DNA of 38,346 bases from Planctomycetota bacterium (GCA_016220095.1 JACRIJ010000005.1:1-38346); one strand, 5' to 3'. Counted from the stretch's first letter, positions 9,253-16,911 are shown. The notes: a model not told the origin generated them from the letters alone. Numbers and translations are program-made.

Positions 9253-9954
9253 CTAATCTTTCTTGTCCAATTTTATGGTATAGATGTCTTTTTTGCCGTC
9301 TTTATGAATTATGACAAATTTAAGGTTTTTATGCGCCTTATGGTAGTCGTTAAAAATTGCCTGGAGCTGGTCGGGTTTTTCAATAGGGCAGTTGTTTATT
9401 TCAGTTATTACGTCCCATTGTTTGATGCCGGCGTATGCGGCAGGGCTGTTTTCATCCACATTTGTCACCATGACCCCGGGAGACTGGAAATGTTCCTTCA
9501 GCGGCTGGTTGAGCGGGTTTATTCGCATCCCGAGTTCCGGGAAATTCGTCCGTACGTTTGATATGTCCACGTCGTCAACCGCGTTTTCCGGGACCGGCGC
9601 CGTCAGTTTCGGGAAGGCTATAAATCCTATTAAAGCGCCTATCATAAGGCAGGCGGCTGTCTGGAAGGCAAATCTCAGCCTGAAAACAGCCCGCGGCCTG
9701 GCAGGTTCAACCGGTTCCGAGTCCGGCAGTCCGGCGATGACGCGCCTTGAAATGTCCGGCCATGCGATGGATTGCAATTCGTTTTTCGCGCCCCGCAGTC
9801 CGTCAAACGCGTCCTGATAGAGGCGTATCTCTTCCGCGCATTGCGGGCAGGACTGAAGATGCATCCTCAGCGCGGCCTCGTCATCCGGATAAAGATTGCC
9901 GTCCAGATGCAGGGGCATAAGATTTTTTGCTATAGGGCAGTTAATGTTTACCAT
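9253..9954 (-). CDS. Membrane anti-sigma factor with zinc finger and periplasmic PDZ domain
   Basis: 233 residues. The cytoplasmic N-terminus is a zf-HC2/ZAS domain with His32, Cys36 and Cys39 (HLQSCPQC) and Cys6. One membrane segment lies at about 94-114. A short linker leads to a periplasmic PDZ domain (about 155-228) with the SPAAYAGI and GDxI-like segments. AGGAGG lies 6 bp before the ATG. Its start overlaps the end of the sigma-factor gene by 14 bp, the usual coupling of a sigma factor with its antagonist. A ZAS domain that binds an ECF sigma factor is well established; carrying its own PDZ in the periplasmic part is unusual and suggests direct sensing of exposed protein C-termini. Confidence 0.85.
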   Translation of the reverse strand: MVNINCPIAKNLMPLHLDGNLYPDDEAALRMHLQSCPQCAEEIRLYQDAFDGLRGAKNELQSIAWPDISRRVIAGLPDSEPVEPARPRAVFRLRFAFQTAACLMIGALIGFIAFPKLTAPVPENAVDDVDISNVRTNFPELGMRINPLNQPLKEHFQSPGVMVTNVDENSPAAYAGIKQWDVITEINNCPIEKPDQLQAIFNDYHKAHKNLKFVIIHKDGKKDIYTIKLDKKD

Positions 9955-10510
9955 AAACGACCTCCTTTTGGGTCCATAGATTTTTGAAAAGTTTGCGCGC
10001 CATGTGGAGTCGCCAGCGCAGGGTGCTGTTGTTTATGTCCAGCATTTCCGAAATTTCGCCGAAAGACAGGTCCTGCAGGTCCTTCAGAATCAGGACGGTT
10101 CTGTAGTTTGCGGGCATGGATTGCACTATTTCCATGATGCGCGATGACGTTTCCTTTTTATCAATCACATTTTCGGGCGCGGCGCTGGTGTCGGGCGACA
10201 GGTCCATATTCTCGGTGCATACGGTTTTGGCCGTGCGCGCGCGCCTGAGCATATCCAGGCAGTGGTTTACGCATATTCTTGAGAGCCAAGTCAGGAAGTT
10301 AAATTCGGGATTAAACCTGTCCAGGGCCTTATAGGCCTTCATGAATGTCTCCTGCGCGGCGTCAAGCGACGCGTCATAGTCGTGCAGGAACGAATATGCC
10401 GTCTGGCATATCCTGTTCTGGTGCTTTTTGACAAGCAGTTCAAAGGATTCCTTGGAACCCTGCATAGCTCTTTTTACCAGTGCGTAATCATCCGTTGCGA
10501 TGTCTGTCAT
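9941..10510 (-). CDS. ECF-family RNA polymerase sigma factor
   Basis: 189 residues, typical for the ECF class. Region 2 runs from about residue 25 to 95, with AQETFMKAYKAL and the FLTWLSRICVNHCLDMLRR segment that melts and binds the -10 element. Region 4 runs from about 120 to 180 with MPANYRTVLILKDLQDLSFGEISEMLDI, a helix-turn-helix for the -35 element. GGGAGA precedes the ATG. It heads the minus-strand cassette, with the anti-sigma gene starting inside its last codons. No convincing autoregulatory ECF promoter was recognised upstream, so its target promoters are unknown. Confidence 0.92.
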   Translation of the reverse strand: MTDIATDDYALVKRAMQGSKESFELLVKKHQNRICQTAYSFLHDYDASLDAAQETFMKAYKALDRFNPEFNFLTWLSRICVNHCLDMLRRARTAKTVCTENMDLSPDTSAAPENVIDKKETSSRIMEIVQSMPANYRTVLILKDLQDLSFGEISEMLDINNSTLRWRLHMARKLFKNLWTQKEVVYGKH

Positions 10511-10606
10511 ACGTTTTCTCCCGGCTGATTTTCGTTTCCGTTATATATACGCGGCGCAAAAAAAAATGTTTGAATAAACCTCTCCCCCTGTATTTTCCCG
10601 CGGGTA

Positions 10607-10635
10607 TTGCAAAAACCCGTTGTTAATTGTATAAT
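10607..10635 (+). promoter_or_regulatory. Promoter of the rhomboid gene
   Basis: TTGCAA (10607-10612) and a perfect TATAAT (10630-10635) are 17 bp apart. Transcription from about 10642 would begin after the upstream TTG at 10607, which rules that codon out as a start and selects the ATG at 10667. Confidence 0.65.
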
Positions 10636-10666
10636 ATTATGCAGGGTTGAGGCCGATTATTATCTT

Positions 10667-11476
10667 ATGCAGATTCAAGGTCATTATACACAAAACTGGC
10701 AGTTAAATTCAAGCAAAAACTTGACTGCGGCCGTTAAGGCGCTTATAGCGGCCAATATAACAGCCATAGTCGTCAGGCTTCTATATAATATACTGGCAGG
10801 GGACCGCATAGGCTGGCCTTTGGAACGCATTTTGGGCCTTAATCCGGACCTGGTTCTCGGAAAACTGTGGCTTTATCAGTATGTTACTTATTCTGTTGTT
10901 TACGTAAATTTGAACGGCGTGCTCGGCATGGCGGCGATGTGCGTTTTGCTGTGGTGGTGCGGGAGCGAACTTGAAACTGCGTGGTCAACCCGCAGGTTTG
11001 TATTCTTCTACGCCGTTTCCGGCGTGGTTGCCGGCATTGCAGGGAGTTTTTACCTGCGTGCCGTGCCTGAAATTGGCTCGTCCGCCTGCGCCATGGCGAT
11101 GCTCGGCGCGTATGGCACAATGGCCGGCAATTCAACCGTAATCGGGCCGTTGAAAGTCAAACACGCGTTGATTATTATAATTGCCGTTATGATATTCACT
11201 TCGCTGGATACCATTGCGAATCGCCTGCTGATTATTCATAATATGACAGGGTTTGTGCTTGGAATAACCCTGCCGCCGGTGTTCAGGTTCGCAGACAGGT
11301 GGGACAGGAGCCGCGCAACGGTTAGGCTTGCGAGGGAAGAAAACGAATTCGCCGGCGTAAGCGTCAGGGTGGATGAACTCCTGGATAAAATAAGCCGGTC
11401 CGGCATAGGAAGCCTTACCGGTGAAGAAAAAAAATTCCTCCAAAAGGCGAGCAAACAGTATAAGAACAAAATTTAA
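10667..11476 (+). CDS. Rhomboid-family intramembrane serine protease
   Basis: 269 residues with about six membrane segments. Ser139 sits in a GSSA motif, where most rhomboids have GxSG, and His191 (HNMTG) lies in the later segment, giving the Ser-His dyad. The C-terminal cytosolic tail ends in a LLDKIS-IGSLT-FL pattern that I associate with many bacterial rhomboids. Rhomboids cleave membrane proteins within the bilayer. The start at ATG 10667 follows from the promoter position. It is divergent from the ECF sigma cassette, so a role in the same envelope response is possible but unproven. The Gly-to-Ala change after the nucleophile leaves activity uncertain. Confidence 0.82.
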   Translation: MQIQGHYTQNWQLNSSKNLTAAVKALIAANITAIVVRLLYNILAGDRIGWPLERILGLNPDLVLGKLWLYQYVTYSVVYVNLNGVLGMAAMCVLLWWCGSELETAWSTRRFVFFYAVSGVVAGIAGSFYLRAVPEIGSSACAMAMLGAYGTMAGNSTVIGPLKVKHALIIIIAVMIFTSLDTIANRLLIIHNMTGFVLGITLPPVFRFADRWDRSRATVRLAREENEFAGVSVRVDELLDKISRSGIGSLTGEEKKFLQKASKQYKNKI

Positions 11477-11560
11477 GATATAAGATTTCAGATTTAAGAT
11501 TTTCGGCGTTTTTCATCAAAATTTTAATTCTTAAATCTTAATTCTTAAATTTCAATGCCT
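11474..11560. repeat. AGATT-type units and dyad after the rhomboid stop
   Basis: The TAA stop is followed at once by repeated AAGAT/AGATTT words, then after a GC-containing loop (about 11510-11520) by the reverse complement AATTCTTAAATC twice. The whole can fold into a long AT-rich imperfect hairpin and may end transcription, though there is no GC-rich stem plus T-run. Confidence 0.45.
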
Positions 11561-11617
11561 TTTTGATGTAACATTGCGCTAAAGTATCGGCTGTTTAATG
11601 ACGATTAGCGGGATTGT

Positions 11618-11905
11618 ATGGATTTTTTATTTAATCTGGACATAAAGACGCAACTTATCTGCCTGTGCGCGCTGGCGTTGTGCGCGATGGGGATAATATT
11701 GTATTTTGTTTACGTCGTTTCATTTTATCTGTGCCTGGACGGGATAAACCAGCTTAAGGAAACCCTCAGGATGCGCAATGAAATGAAAAAGGAAAAACAT
11801 GAGGCCTTGAACAGCGTGTCTAATGCGCCGGGATTGCAGGGCAGGCTTAATGCCGCGTCCCCGGCCGATATTGCGAAAACAGTTACCCAGACAATAAAAA
11901 AGTAA
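11618..11905 (+). CDS. Small single-pass membrane protein
   Basis: 95 residues. One long hydrophobic segment (about 11-38) is followed by a basic, helix-prone cytoplasmic tail with the REM-EKH pattern near 52-62. I do not recognise a family. The ribosome-binding site is weak. It ends 3 bp before the SPASM-type protein gene, so the two form an operon; a membrane tether for that protein is a reasonable guess. A cysteine-containing membrane segment is noted but no metal motif is evident. Confidence 0.65.
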   Translation: MDFLFNLDIKTQLICLCALALCAMGIILYFVYVVSFYLCLDGINQLKETLRMRNEMKKEKHEALNSVSNAPGLQGRLNAASPADIAKTVTQTIKK

Positions 11906-11908
11906 ACG

Positions 11909-13546
11909 ATGAACATCATTGGCATCATTGAAGTTGACCTTTCCGAAAATCCGATAGGCCTGAAAAACAGGTGCCTTGACGACTTCCTCGGCAAACCCGC
12001 ATTATGGCATACCGTAAACGGCGCAAAAAAAATCAAATTCCTGTCTAAGATTTTCGTCGCCTGCAGGACGCGTGATGAAACGGCTGTCAGGAAGGCAACC
12101 GATGGCCTGGGATGCTATTACGCGGTGTCCGATGAAATTGTTGATATACCCCAGCGACCGAAACTCAGAGCCGGCAGGAAATGGGCATTGTCCTCGTGGC
12201 AGGGCGGTATAGGCCGTTCTATGGTTTACTGCGAAGAAGGCAATCCGGGCATGCAATATATTATTGCAAAAAACGATAAGGCCGATGCGATCCTTAAATT
12301 GCCTTCAACGGCTCCTTTGGTGGATGCCGGGCTGGCCGGCGCGGTGATTGCGAAATTTGTGGAATTCAGGGATAAAGTGGATTTTATTATTACGGGAGCC
12401 CCGGCCGGGTTTAACTATGAAGTTATCTCCACGGAATACCTCGGCCGCATGGCCGCTCTGAAAATGACCTTGAAAGACGTGCTTGATATCAGGAAAAATG
12501 CGTATATCCCCGAACCTACCGTACAGGAGTTCTTTTTCCGGCTTGAAGAGAAAATAGTTTCGTGCAACTACAGGTTTACCTGGGATTCGGACCATCATAT
12601 GGATTTCCTGAAATGCCTGGCCCGGGCGGCCGGTGAAGACAATATTTTCAGGATGGGTTGCAATGAAATAATTGACCTCGCCAATAGTAACATCGGATTC
12701 TGGCAGGGCCGCGCGCCAAGGGAAATTGACGTTGAAATAACCGGTAAAAGCAACATGTCTTCAATATTCGCCCCCAAACCGTACAATCAGGATGTTTTCA
12801 TGGATCTTCCGGTATTCAAGAAACTTATTGGCGACGCCTCCATAATGGATGACACGAAAATATCTCTTTGCGGCGCCGGGGAACCGCTTTTGCATCCGGA
12901 CCTGATGGAAATGATGGGTTACGCGAAACAGAAAGGCATTTACGGAACGCATCTTGAGACCAATGCGATATTGCTTGACGAAGAATTATGCGGGCGCCTG
13001 CTTGATACGGGGCTTGACGTAATTTCCGTGCCTATAGACGCCTCCGGCGAAAAAATTTACAGAGAGACACATGGTGTTGACGCGTATAATACGGTCGTAA
13101 GGAACGTGGAAAACCTGCTTGAAATGCGCACGCGAAAGAATCAGTTCTCTCCGTTTGTGGTTGTGGAATTTACCAAGGCAAAAGAGAATATTTCTGAAAT
13201 GGAATCTTTTGTCAATTACTGGTTTGATAAGGCCGATTGGGTGGTATTGAGGGGATTCAATGATCGCGCGGGCCAGATTGAAGACAAATCCCTGATGCAC
13301 CTGATGCTCGGCGAGAGGGAATTGTGCGAGAAACTGAAGAACCGCATGACGATACTTGCGGACGGCAGGGCGGTAATGTGCGGGCAGGATTTTTGCGGGA
13401 AATACGCCGTCGGCGATATCAAGAAGCAGACCGTGCGCGATATCTGGGATTGCGGTTTTTATAAGGAACTCCGCCAGGCGCATTTGTCCGGCAATTATGA
13501 TGCGAATCCGCTGTGCATGCGATGCAAGGAGTGGGGCTGGCTGTAG
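11909..13546 (+). CDS. Cytidylyltransferase-like / radical SAM-like / SPASM protein with lost catalytic residues
   Basis: 545 residues. Residues 1-250 resemble SpsF/KdsB sugar nucleotidyltransferases (GKPALWH at 28-34; PLVD near 136-139), but the N-terminal nucleotide loop is degenerate and the usual Asp of the xGDxP motif is replaced (PSTAP, 132-136). Residues about 271-480 follow the radical SAM fold (REIDVEITGK, GAGEPLLHPDL at 322-332, HLETNA at 348-353), yet the CxxxCxxC cluster site reads Ser281, Ser285, Ala288. The C-terminal SPASM region keeps cysteines 491, 496, 515, 536 and 539. It resembles what I recall as the spiro-SPASM family, whose function is unknown. Binding of an auxiliary Fe-S cluster without radical chemistry is the inference. 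It pairs with the small membrane protein 3 bp upstream. Confidence 0.75.
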   Translation: MNIIGIIEVDLSENPIGLKNRCLDDFLGKPALWHTVNGAKKIKFLSKIFVACRTRDETAVRKATDGLGCYYAVSDEIVDIPQRPKLRAGRKWALSSWQGGIGRSMVYCEEGNPGMQYIIAKNDKADAILKLPSTAPLVDAGLAGAVIAKFVEFRDKVDFIITGAPAGFNYEVISTEYLGRMAALKMTLKDVLDIRKNAYIPEPTVQEFFFRLEEKIVSCNYRFTWDSDHHMDFLKCLARAAGEDNIFRMGCNEIIDLANSNIGFWQGRAPREIDVEITGKSNMSSIFAPKPYNQDVFMDLPVFKKLIGDASIMDDTKISLCGAGEPLLHPDLMEMMGYAKQKGIYGTHLETNAILLDEELCGRLLDTGLDVISVPIDASGEKIYRETHGVDAYNTVVRNVENLLEMRTRKNQFSPFVVVEFTKAKENISEMESFVNYWFDKADWVVLRGFNDRAGQIEDKSLMHLMLGERELCEKLKNRMTILADGRAVMCGQDFCGKYAVGDIKKQTVRDIWDCGFYKELRQAHLSGNYDANPLCMRCKEWGWL

Positions 13547-13575
13547 TACGAAAAATGAAAAATGAAGGACGGACG

Positions 13576-13640
13576 TAGTAGCGGGTAGCGAGTAGCGAGC
13601 ACCGAGGACGACGTACGAGGAACGACGAACGACGGGAAAA
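13576..13640 (+). repeat. TAGCGAG heptamer array with GACGA tail
   Basis: After the TAG stop at 13544-13546 come two TGAAAAA-like units, then TAGCGGG, two TAGCGAG and CACCGAG (13579-13606), then repeated ACGAC words to 13640. Stop codons occur in all three frames. Confidence 0.65.
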
Positions 13641-13825
13641 ATAGACAATAGTGGAGAGCGTAAGGGGACAGATCTTCTTTCCTTCGCCCTTGGTTTCGGA
13701 GGATATGCGAACGTACGTCAAATCATTAAGTCGCAAATCATCCAGTCATTAAATCCCAACATCCTTCATACTTCATTTTGCATTCTTTTTCCTTTGTCGT
13801 AATTTGTGCGGTTCTGTGCCTGCAC

Positions 13826-13884
13826 ACCGGAGTGCCTGCCTACGCGAAACGCTTCGTGCAGGTAGGTTTCGGCACACAGGTGTG
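13826..13884. repeat. Nested CCTGC palindrome
   Basis: The core pairs TGCCTGCCTACG with its near complement around CGAAACGCTTCG, with further outer pairing of CACACCGG/GGCACACAGG type. A longer relative lies at 22028-22140. No coding sense was found. Confidence 0.5.
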
Positions 13885-13945
13885 TAATCTTATGGTTTCG
13901 TTTCGTGGTCCCGTTCGTCGTCCCGCTCGTCGTTTCGTTCGTCGT

Positions 13946-14008
13946 CTCGCCCCTCGCCCCTCGCCCCTCGCTACTCGCTACTCGCTACTCGCTACTGGTT
14001 ACTCGCTA
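13946..14008 (-). repeat. Nine-unit heptamer array that supplies the stop codon
   Basis: Read on the minus strand, exactly nine 7-bp units start at the TAG stop of the vWA gene: TAGCGAG, TAACCAG, four more TAGCGAG and three GGGCGAG. Stops fall at offsets 0, 7, 14, 21, 28 and 35, so each frame is closed twice. Confidence 0.75.
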
Positions 14009-15160
14009 CTTCGTCTGCTTCTTCTGAATCATTTCCTGCAGGTTTTTAACCACTACTTTATCAAATGCATTTTCGTCATTGGCATTAAGTTTCTTCATTT
14101 CGTCCTGTATGTATTCGGCGCGTTTTTTGCTCAATTCGGCAATCTTGGTTTTTACCGCTTCGCGCTCCTTTTCTTTTTCAGTGAGATATGTCTTCTTTTC
14201 ATCAAGCGTCATCTTGCGCATCTCTTCGGGAAGGTCTTCGGGTTTGACTTCTTCAAGTTTAACGGAATTTGCCTTGACTGCCTCAAGCAGGTCATATTCG
14301 CTGTCCTTGCCGGAGAAACCTTTATCTGCCATCAATTCGGCCCTTGCGGCGCCGGCGACCACCATAGAGGAGCTTGCAGGCGCGCTCATCGTTTCGTCCA
14401 TCTTTTCCATATCCTTCATTTTAGCCTCGCCCGCATCGCCGTAGGCCAGCAGGGTGGAAGTCAATTTGGAACTCAATTCCGTCAGTTCCTTGTCCATGGG
14501 GGTAGTTATGGCAATCATTCCGCCGGTGGCGTCTATGCTGAAAAATTTGCCTTCGCCGAGCCGGGCTATTTCCTGCCAGGCGGCGCCGGCAGTTTCGTCA
14601 TTGCCGCACCTTATGGTGTTGATATAGATGTACTTTTTTACGGCATTTTCAGTTGTCTTATGATAATCAAAACCGTCATTGTAGTCCATATGAGGCGGTG
14701 CATCGCCTACCAGGTAGATTACCTTTAACGCGTCGGGTCCTTCGGACCATTTTATTTGCGTAACCGCGTCATCCAACGCCTTATTTACGTGTTCAGGCGT
14801 GTCGCCGCCGCCGTTGGCCGAGAATGTCAACAGGTTTTTATATGTTGCGTCAAGGTCGTCCGAGAGGTCAAATACCTGTGTGACGTAACTGTCGCCCTGG
14901 TCGCGGTAGGCAATCAATCCGATTTTTATGCTCGGAGTGGGTTTCTGTTTGATTATTTCGTTTACGATTGACCATACTTTGACTTTAGCGCCTTCAATCA
15001 ATCCGCCCATACTGCCTGTGGTATCCACGCAGAACACTATTTCCATGTCAATACCCTTTTCTATGGGCTTGACAATCTTGTCCTGTGCCGATGCGGAGAA
15101 TGGGAGCGAGGCCAGCAGGATGGCTGTTGCGATAGCGGCCTGAATTTTACTGTAAAACAT
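14006..15160 (-). CDS. Exported von Willebrand factor A domain protein
   Basis: 384 residues. A signal peptide with a likely cut after FSASA (about residue 25) sends it to the periplasm. The vWA domain (about 38-245) has a metal site DTTGS in FCVDTTGSMGG near 44-54, in place of the usual DxSxS, and a later GGGDTPE segment. The C-terminal third (about 280-384) is highly charged, Lys/Glu-rich and helix-prone, with a glutamate-rich segment that may form a coiled coil. GGAGG lies 8 bp before the ATG. Such proteins bind ligands through a divalent metal; no partner gene is visible, since it stands between a convergent and a divergent neighbour. The stop codon is the first unit of a heptamer array. 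Confidence 0.85.
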   Translation of the reverse strand: MFYSKIQAAIATAILLASLPFSASAQDKIVKPIEKGIDMEIVFCVDTTGSMGGLIEGAKVKVWSIVNEIIKQKPTPSIKIGLIAYRDQGDSYVTQVFDLSDDLDATYKNLLTFSANGGGDTPEHVNKALDDAVTQIKWSEGPDALKVIYLVGDAPPHMDYNDGFDYHKTTENAVKKYIYINTIRCGNDETAGAAWQEIARLGEGKFFSIDATGGMIAITTPMDKELTELSSKLTSTLLAYGDAGEAKMKDMEKMDETMSAPASSSMVVAGAARAELMADKGFSGKDSEYDLLEAVKANSVKLEEVKPEDLPEEMRKMTLDEKKTYLTEKEKEREAVKTKIAELSKKRAEYIQDEMKKLNANDENAFDKVVVKNLQEMIQKKQTK

Positions 15161-15202
15161 AACTTAATCCTCCAAAATAGAATTCCAATTACATGTTTTA
15201 GC

Positions 15203-15270
15203 TGCTCCTTCCGGGCTCCCTTACATTCCAGTTATATTAAGGAAAAGGGAGAAGACGCGAAGGCGCGAAT
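15203..15270 (+). repeat. Inverted-repeat arm, left copy
   Basis: A ~65 bp stretch (CTCCTTCC near its start, then CCCTTACATT, and TTAAGGAAAAGGG) is repeated as its reverse complement at 17165-17237 with most positions matching by eye. Between the two arms lie rsmE, the GNAT gene and tRNA-Leu. Confidence 0.6.
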
Positions 15271-15381
15271 ACACGAATATTTTGCGTCCCCGAAGAGGGC
15301 AAAGCGTATAGACGAACGCTGTGTTCTCTTTGGCTTACGCCGGTTATGGTACTTTAGACGCTGTCGTACGCAAAAAGTTTC

Positions 15382-15409
15382 TTGCTTTCAATATGATTTT
15401 TTATATAAT
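15382..15409 (+). promoter_or_regulatory. Promoter giving a near-leaderless rsmE transcript
   Basis: TTGCTT (15382-15387) and TATAAT (15404-15409) are 16 bp apart. The expected start site, 6-8 bp after the -10 element, is at 15416-15418, that is at or within two bases of the rsmE ATG. Confidence 0.6.
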
Positions 15410-15417
15410 CGTATATT

Positions 15418-16167
15418 ATGAAACGCGACAGGTTTTTGATAAGGGAAATAGAACTGCAGGCAGGCATGGAAATAACGTTTGATGCCGACGAGAGTTATCA
15501 TATAGCAGAGGTATTGCGCAAGAGGCCCGGCGACCGGGTTACCGTATTTAATAATACGGCAAGGGAATATATTGCCGAGATAACCGGCGTACGGAACGGC
15601 ATCGTATCGGCACGCGTGGTATCCGGGTCGGATGCCGATTCCGAATACCCGTTTAAGATAACTGCCGCGGTGAGTTTTCCGAAGGGCAAGCGGGCCGATT
15701 ATATGGTGCAGAAGCTTGTTGAGATAGGAGTGGACGGCATAACGCCGCTTGAGACTGTGCATTCCGTCGTACACGTGGAAAAGGGCTCTGAAAAATTCAC
15801 GCACTTTGAGCGGATAGTGCTGGAATCCGTCAAGCAATCCGGCAGGGTATCCATTCCGCGGATAAACGCGCCCTTATCTTTGCGCGACATTGTCGGCAAC
15901 AGCAGTGGATATCAATTGAAAATAATCGCGACAGGCCGCGGAGAAAAAAGGACGTTAAAGGAAATCTTGCGCGGAATAGCCGAAGAGCAGATAAAAACAG
16001 GTTTCAAAGTTATTTTTCTCACAGGCCCTGAAGGCGGATTTGCGCCGGAGGAGATAGAAGCGGCGGTCAATGCGGGGTTCATGCCCGTTTCCCTCGGCAG
16101 GACCATATTGCGCGCGGAGACCGCGGCGGTGGCGGCGGCGGCAGGGCTGGTGTACGAATGGATTTAG
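15418..16167 (+). CDS. rsmE: 16S rRNA (uracil1498-N3)-methyltransferase
   Basis: Methylates U1498 of 16S rRNA using S-adenosylmethionine. 249 residues, the usual length. The SPOUT knot motifs are visible: FLTGPEGGF (about 200-208) and LGRTILRAETA (about 227-237). The N-terminal PUA-like part includes HIAEVLRKRPGD (28-39). No Shine-Dalgarno word precedes the ATG; the -10 element ends 8 bp before it, so the mRNA is probably leaderless. The start is supported by the family pattern, where a short basic stretch precedes the first strand. It is flanked by intergenic repeats and shows no operon partner. Confidence 0.93.
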   Translation: MKRDRFLIREIELQAGMEITFDADESYHIAEVLRKRPGDRVTVFNNTAREYIAEITGVRNGIVSARVVSGSDADSEYPFKITAAVSFPKGKRADYMVQKLVEIGVDGITPLETVHSVVHVEKGSEKFTHFERIVLESVKQSGRVSIPRINAPLSLRDIVGNSSGYQLKIIATGRGEKRTLKEILRGIAEEQIKTGFKVIFLTGPEGGFAPEEIEAAVNAGFMPVSLGRTILRAETAAVAAAAGLVYEWI

Positions 16168-16230
16168 CGGACTGTTTTTTACAGCAGATTATCGTAAGCC
16201 TGCTTTCTCCTTTTTTTTTCGGAGGACAAA

Positions 16231-16731
16231 TTGATTATAAGAAACGAAAGAGCTGCTGATCGTAACGCAATTACAGAAGTTACAATAGCGGCCTTCAAAA
16301 ATCATCCGATTAGCAAGCATACGGAGCAATTCATAATAAACGCATTGCGTACAGCAGGTGCCCTGACTATCTCTTTAGTCGCGGAAATTGAAGAACAGGT
16401 CGTCGGACATATTGCTTTTTCACCCGTAACAGTTTCAGATGGTGCAACGGGTTGGTATGGACTTGGACCGGTTTCGGTATTGCCTGATTATCAGAAACAG
16501 GGCGTTGGGAAATCACTTATCGATAAAGGATTGTCTTTGTTGAGAGAAATGGGAGGGCAAGGTTGTGCCCTTGTAGGGGATCCGAATTATTACAAACGGT
16601 TTGGTTGTAAGAATTATCCGGAAATGATTCATGAGGGGATTCCTCAGGAATTTTTTATTGCCTTGCCGTTTACCGAAAAGATTCCCAGGGGAATTGTTGT
16701 ATTTCATAACGGGTTTTGGGCAATGTCGTAG
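16231..16731 (+). CDS. GNAT-family N-acetyltransferase (YhbS-like)
   Basis: 166 residues. The acetyl-CoA-binding motif A reads GLGPVSVLPDYQKQGVGKSL, with the Q-x-x-G-x-G element at 88-93, and the later GDPNYYKRFG segment is typical of YhbS-type enzymes. The start is TTG at 16231, chosen because GGAGG lies 5 bp upstream and no in-frame ATG exists nearby. The substrate is unknown. Its bases look more AT-rich and its codon choice less typical than its neighbours', which could mean recent acquisition, but I have not computed this. It lies alone between rsmE and tRNA-Leu. Confidence 0.85.
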   Translation: MIIRNERAADRNAITEVTIAAFKNHPISKHTEQFIINALRTAGALTISLVAEIEEQVVGHIAFSPVTVSDGATGWYGLGPVSVLPDYQKQGVGKSLIDKGLSLLREMGGQGCALVGDPNYYKRFGCKNYPEMIHEGIPQEFFIALPFTEKIPRGIVVFHNGFWAMS

Positions 16732-16911
16732 AAGGCAATCATTACCGTATACTATCACTTCCATGACGCCGTTCGGTTATTCAGTCGTCAATCCGTTCAA
16801 TCCATTGCGAAAGCATAATCCGTTGAATCCGTTAAAAAATACTTGCCTTTTTATTAATTTTTGTTAATATGGTTGCTCATTGTAAATTTTATGCCATGTC
16901 ATAAAGTTTTT
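16732..16911. other. Leader region of tRNA-Leu
   Basis: No gene. 16775-16835 is made of phrases such as CAATCCGTT and GAATCCGTT repeated about every 9-12 bp, with a related copy at 26300-26330. The tRNA promoter follows. Confidence 0.45.
16843..16870 (+). promoter_or_regulatory. Promoter of tRNA-Leu
   Basis: TTGCCT (16843-16848) and TAATAT (16865-16870) are 16 bp apart in a T-rich spacer. A start near 16877 leaves a 35-nt 5' leader to be removed by RNase P. Confidence 0.55.

Larger units (their letters stand above)
13547..14005. other. Convergent intergenic mosaic, 459 bp
   Basis: No gene. The region between two convergent genes holds stop-bearing heptamer arrays pointing inwards from both sides (13576-13606 plus, 14008-13946 minus), GACGA-rich arms at 13600-13640 and 13900-13945, a nested hairpin at 13826-13884, and 7-bp-like units CAAATCA/TTAAATC at 13715-13760. 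The two outer arms are inverted copies of each other. Confidence 0.6.

Noticed and set aside
10607..10666. Upstream TTG extension of the rhomboid gene
   Set aside because: A TTGCAA-N17-TATAAT promoter covers that TTG, so the transcript starts after it; the ATG at 10667 is used instead.
13600..13945. Insertion sequence or transposon remnant between inverted GACGA-rich arms
   Set aside because: The arms are low-complexity repeats and the interior has no transposase remnant or target duplication that I can see.
13778..14728. 316-residue plus-strand frame
   Set aside because: It begins in intergenic repeats and then runs antisense to the vWA gene, whose signal peptide, domain and ribosome-binding site are clear.
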